Origin: Undaria pinnatifida
Taxonomy: Eukaryota; Sar; Phaeophyceae; Laminariales; Alariaceae
Direction of reading: 5' to 3'
DNA: 64,000 bases
Assembly (NCBI GenBank): GCA_012845835.1
Contig: JABAKD010000020.1
Span: 2,118,936 to 2,182,935, forward strand
A program made the translations under genes and the position numbers. Positions 60,131 to 64,000 of this stretch are shown piece after piece. The number at the start of each line of letters is the position of its first letter. Positions within the stretch are counted from its first letter, which is position 1. The notes under the pieces are model-generated. The model made no database searches, had not been told where the DNA came from, and was given only the letters and a program-made list of their open reading frames with translations.

Positions 60131-61701
60131 GCTTTCTTCGGAGACTTCCTGAAGATGCGCGGCCGGCTGTCGGAGTCCGGGTTCGAGGAATCGTTCGAAG
60201 AGCTGGTCAAGAAATACCCGAAGGCGGAGGGTACTTGCGGCACACTCTGTACAAGGACCGTCATCGCTGGGCAGCTGCTTTCTCTGTGCTGAAGTTCAGT
60301 ATTTCGTCCTTCACCTCCAGCCGAGTCGAAGGTGGGCCCTTGCGTGGTCAGCATGTATCGGAGTATGCTTTGTGCTTCGGTGTTCGTCGGGGCGACCACG
60401 GCCACGTGTCCACTGCTGCATGTTGCGTGCTTGTATACTTTTGCAGCGTCCATACTAGGAATAGCGACGCTGGCGACCCATTTCCTCAACTTCTTTTTGC
60501 TCTGCCCTCTGAAAAGAGTGGTAGACGTCCATCGATGTCTGTCCTATGTACTTGTTCTCCACTTCATGCAATGTTGTGACAGCCCACCGAACCATGTTCG
60601 GCACGCCTGCCAACCGCGGCAGGTATCAACAAAATCATGAAGAAAGTCTGCGGCGCGATGACTTCTTTGCAAGGGGTCTTTGAGTTCTTCGAGGGAACAC
60701 TCGAGGCTCAGGAAGATCGGGCGAAATTTCGCAGCGCTCGGCTCGCCCTTCCAGCTGTTGAGCTTCAGGACATTGGCGGGGTGCGGTTTGGGGAGAGGTT
60801 CATGGCCCCCATCCGTTACGGGCTTGGGCAGTGGCCGCTTAGGTTCATGACCCAAGAGATGGACGCCGCCGCCATTTTTTGTGGTGGTGGTAACAAAGTG
60901 CTTGAGGGAGCGGAACGTTTCTCAGCACTAGGGAAACTAGAGTTCCTGGGCGACTTGATGGTAAGCGTCGAGACGGTCGCCGTCGTCGTTGAGAGCCGTC
61001 AGGGCCGAGAGATGCAGTACATAGTGTGCAGTATGGAGGATGGCAGTCACGTCTGCTCGTGCCGTACACTGCAAGAGCTCGGTCTATGTTGTCGGCACTT
61101 TTGGCAGGCCATGCGTTTGACCCCGAAGTTCAAATTCCATGTAGGCATACTCAACAGGCATTGGCTAACAGAGAATGGCCTAAGGGAACTAGAGGCTTGG
61201 CCACCAGAGTGCAAACCGCAATGGATGGTAGCGCGGAACCACGCCGGCGCGTCCGACGAAAACCAAGTACGCGCTCCCACCGTAGCGATGGTTGACACTT
61301 GGCAAGCAATCCCAGCAATCCCGGAGAACGCCACCATAGAGTGTACTCTGCAGAGGAGGGATGCGCAGACAGGGCAGAGTAGCCAGGAACGCCGGCTCCT
61401 GTACGTTGAGATGTTGAAGAGGACCCGTGCGGCCGTGAGCTCTGGGGTGCAGCTGGTCCCCCCTGACACTCTGCGTGCCATCGTACAGACTTTCGAGAGT
61501 AGCCTCAACGCCGCGGCGAGGATTTCTTCGGGAGAGGGGGCTGTGGTTGGCAACCCACAAGCTGAGCGCCAACCAGCCGCTAGAAGTCAAGGTAGTAGCA
61601 GCGGTCTAGCATCGAATCCGGCGGGGCACTGCTTAGGGGACGCGCGCAAGGCCATTGAAAACGTTGGTGAGGTTGCCGGTTTCCTGTTCTTTCCTGTTTA
61701 G
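60131..61701 (+). pseudogene. MULE transposase fragment, right arm copy, frameshifted
   Basis: Exons 60131-60331 and 60623-61701 mirror the left copy. The 359-codon second exon is intact, including the SWIM finger. Exon 1 lacks one G of the run in KAEG and therefore goes out of frame before the splice site. The missing base could be a true mutation or a homopolymer error. Confidence 0.7.
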
Positions 61702-62336
61702 ACGTGTTCGTGCACGACCACGAGGGAAGTTAAACGAAGTTGGAGGCCGATGGCATCGTGCTGCTCAGCGGATTTCGCGTTTGGTGTTGGTCGACCCCCC
61801 CCCCCCCTGTGGATCTACATCCAAGGTGATGGACTGCCACATAGCGTGTTTGGGTGGATGATTTCATGTCATCGCCGTCCTCAAGCGGTGAGGGGGTCAT
61901 TGGATGTGATTGGATGGTGATTTTCCACCGGTGGTAAACGGGGTGTGTGATAAAGGGGGTACGAGTTGAAAGCCAGCAGACCGTTCGAAATTACCACGTT
62001 AATAAGGAGCGCCATTTAGCATTTCGGGTGATTAGTGTTGAGGTGTTGTGCTCGAGGGCACGTCTGCCGCACATCGCAAGCGCAACGAGAGAGGACTCGA
62101 GAACCTCATCTCCTCGAGGAACCCAGCACCTTGACGGTCCCTCCCTCCGAACATCTAGCCTTACGCATGGATCGCCATGCACGCGTGCGTTTTCACGTCT
62201 CTTTTCACGTCTCTTGGGCCCCGTCTTCCCTCAACGACGATCACAACGCAGCAGGTTTTCAATCTAAAAATACCTGTAGCCACGCGACCTTGAAACAGCA
62301 GCGCAAACCTTTGCGCGGCACGACAAGTACGGATTT

Positions 62337-64000
62337 TTAATGCCACTCGCAAGGCAGAAGATCAGCAAGATACCGTTCCATACCCTCGTCACACCTCGCT
62401 GCCTGTTCAACTTGCACCTGGCAGGCGAAACCCCTCCCCACCAACGCCGCAATGACATGCGAACGTCCCTCCTTCGCAGCGGCTTCCATCCAACTCTCGT
62501 CATATTCCCACCCGTTATCGAGGCACCACAAAACTAAATCGACATGCCCGGCGCCAGCGGCGTCGGCGGGTACACGCGACCAGCCGTCCACCGAAGCGCA
62601 ATACAGGCAGAAGCCCCGGGAAACTAAGGGAAAGTTTGTTTTGCACCACCGTAACATTCCCAAATGTCCGAGTCTGGCTACCATGACCAGGACGCCGTCC
62701 GGGACAAGTTGCTGGCCGCCCGTTTCAGCGCGCATGTGAGGAGGTACTCCTGACCACCAAGTCAACAATTGGGCCACCGCGCTAAACCGGCCATGTTCGA
62801 CCGCTGTCCAGAACGTGTCCAAGAACAACCCTTCATATCGCCCACACATGATCATATCCTCCAGGCATAGCAGCATCTCCATGTCGCCATCTTCCGCAAA
62901 CTCCAGAACTTGGTCGCGCATCCATCCCCCGCTTTCCCCGGCAGCCCCCACGAAATGCGAAAGAGACCGCACCATTTCCAAGTCTCTGCTTGCTATCGCC
63001 TCTTTAAGAGGAGGGGTCACAATAGCCTCGGCCTCCACGCGCTGCTCGTCCAGAACAAATCCATTTTCGGAATGACGTAGGTCAGAGATGTCGCAGCAGT
63101 CTAGCATGGCCGCACTACCCGACTCAACGGCGACTTCTAAGGCCTTCAATCCCATCTGGTCCTTATAGCAGCCGGCAACGATCAAGAACTTCAGAACGTG
63201 AGTGTGCCCGGCCTCCGCAGCAGCTGCGAACACTCCATCGCCCCACTCGCCCAAGTCACGTGCGTCTTTCAGTACTTCCGATTCCAGCAACAGATTCAGT
63301 ACTTCGATATTCCCCTCTCCTGCGGCACATTTCAGTGCTCCGTTGCCCGGCTTCCAACCTAAGCCCAACGCCTCCATCGTGCGAGGAACCGACGTCACGA
63401 TAGCGGAGCTCGCGGTTTCCCGTGGTATCCCTTCGAAAAATGTGTTTCGCCACCGCATTGAAACCCTCCCTACAAATTTATACGCTTGCAGCTGCCGCCC
63501 GCCCACGAAGGCAATGATCTCCGCACGCACGTCCGGGTTGTGCAGCACCTGAAAACAAAAATACAGTTCCAACATGGGCCAATATCATGGGTGGAAACAC
63601 GGCGGGCGGGTCGTGTGGATGAATTTGCCATGATGCCTCTACATCCAGCAGGTTTTGCGAGAGGAAGGACTTAGCAGAGATTTAATATTTGCTACACAAA
63701 ACGAACGTACCAGGCCTTCATCACTTTTGTACAATGTAGAGTCCATACACATGACAAAATCTGCTTTTTCAATTTTAAATTTTCTTCAGCCCACATGATT
63801 CCACAGCAACAAGGCGTCATCCACATCGGCGACACAGCAGTCTCAGTTCACGGGGTGCACGTCGTCGAACGTGATCTCACGGGACACACTTCTATCCTCA
63901 CCTGTTCCTCTGCGGCCTCTCCTGCTGTCGCTCCTGCGGTTGCTCGTGCCGCCTCCCGATGATTCGGCCGTTGGTGCTTCTGCTGGTGCTCGGATCGCAC
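62337..64000 (-). CDS. F-box-like/ankyrin-repeat protein, right arm copy (5' end outside window)
   Basis: Exon 2 (63548-62337) is open over all 403 codons and reads the same as the left copy. Exon 1 begins outside the window; only the part down to its donor at 63902 is visible. Since both copies stay open, the duplication is recent or both are under selection. Confidence 0.8.

Larger units (their letters stand above)
60091..64000 (-). repeat. Right arm of the large inverted repeat
   Basis: It is the reverse complement of the left arm. It has only one 188 bp central unit. Differences seen by eye: one base fewer in the GCGGAGGGG run near 60226, A/G near 61281 (left 58711), a C/T in the codon near 62032, a base near 61890, and G-run length. 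The arm continues past the window end. Confidence 0.97.

Noticed and set aside
59926-60579. 217-codon frame across the palindrome centre
   Set aside because: It reads antisense through one arm and sense through the other. The first half is the reverse of the transposase exon, so it is a product of the inversion.

Overview
The window reads as nuclear DNA of a eukaryote. Recognisable genes are split by GT-AG introns, the coding strand changes from gene to gene, and most of the rest is transposon-derived. The mitochondrial acyl carrier protein, the CCR4-type nuclease, the tyrosine-carboxypeptidase family protein and the F-box-like/ankyrin protein together fit a protist or alga. A stramenopile such as a brown alga is my best guess, from protein style and retroelement type only; it is not proven.

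Layout. 0.3-2.6 kb: a small three-exon gene of unknown function (+). 4.4-10.1 kb: a CCR4/nocturnin-like EEP-fold protein (-) with an internal fibronectin III domain and altered catalytic residues; its first intron holds a TIR transposon and a small retroposed sequence. 10.3-19.6 kb: nested repeats, namely a TIR-element repeat array, a tRNA-derived SINE, an LTR retroelement without visible gag-pol, a TRIM-like element and two copies of a 266-269 bp MITE. 20-30.8 kb: a decayed non-LTR retrotransposon (-) with reverse transcriptase and restriction-like endonuclease, preceded by zinc-finger and disordered open frames and interrupted by two more MITE copies. 31-32.5 kb: more TIR-family ends with short CAA-tailed inserts. 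32.9-39.2 kb: a five-exon MATCAP/KIAA0895-family peptidase (+) whose introns carry a minisatellite, a GC-rich repeat block and a 355 bp mini LTR element. 40.4-44.1 kb: mitochondrial acyl carrier protein (-), divergent from a NPPY-motif methyltransferase-like gene (44.3-47.4 kb, +). 47.4-55.9 kb: sparse, with orphan exons, a retroposed small sequence and a SINE. 56-64 kb: an inverted repeat with arms of about 4 kb that runs off the window end. Each arm carries an ankyrin gene and the C-terminal part of a Mutator-like (MULE) transposase.

The host genes look like unrelated housekeeping genes and do not form a pathway. The most striking structures are the palindrome, the layered transposon nesting whose order can be read from target-site duplications, and several small non-autonomous elements with clean boundaries. 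Exon boundaries were placed by eye from frame, splice sites and family similarity. No alignment or database search was run.
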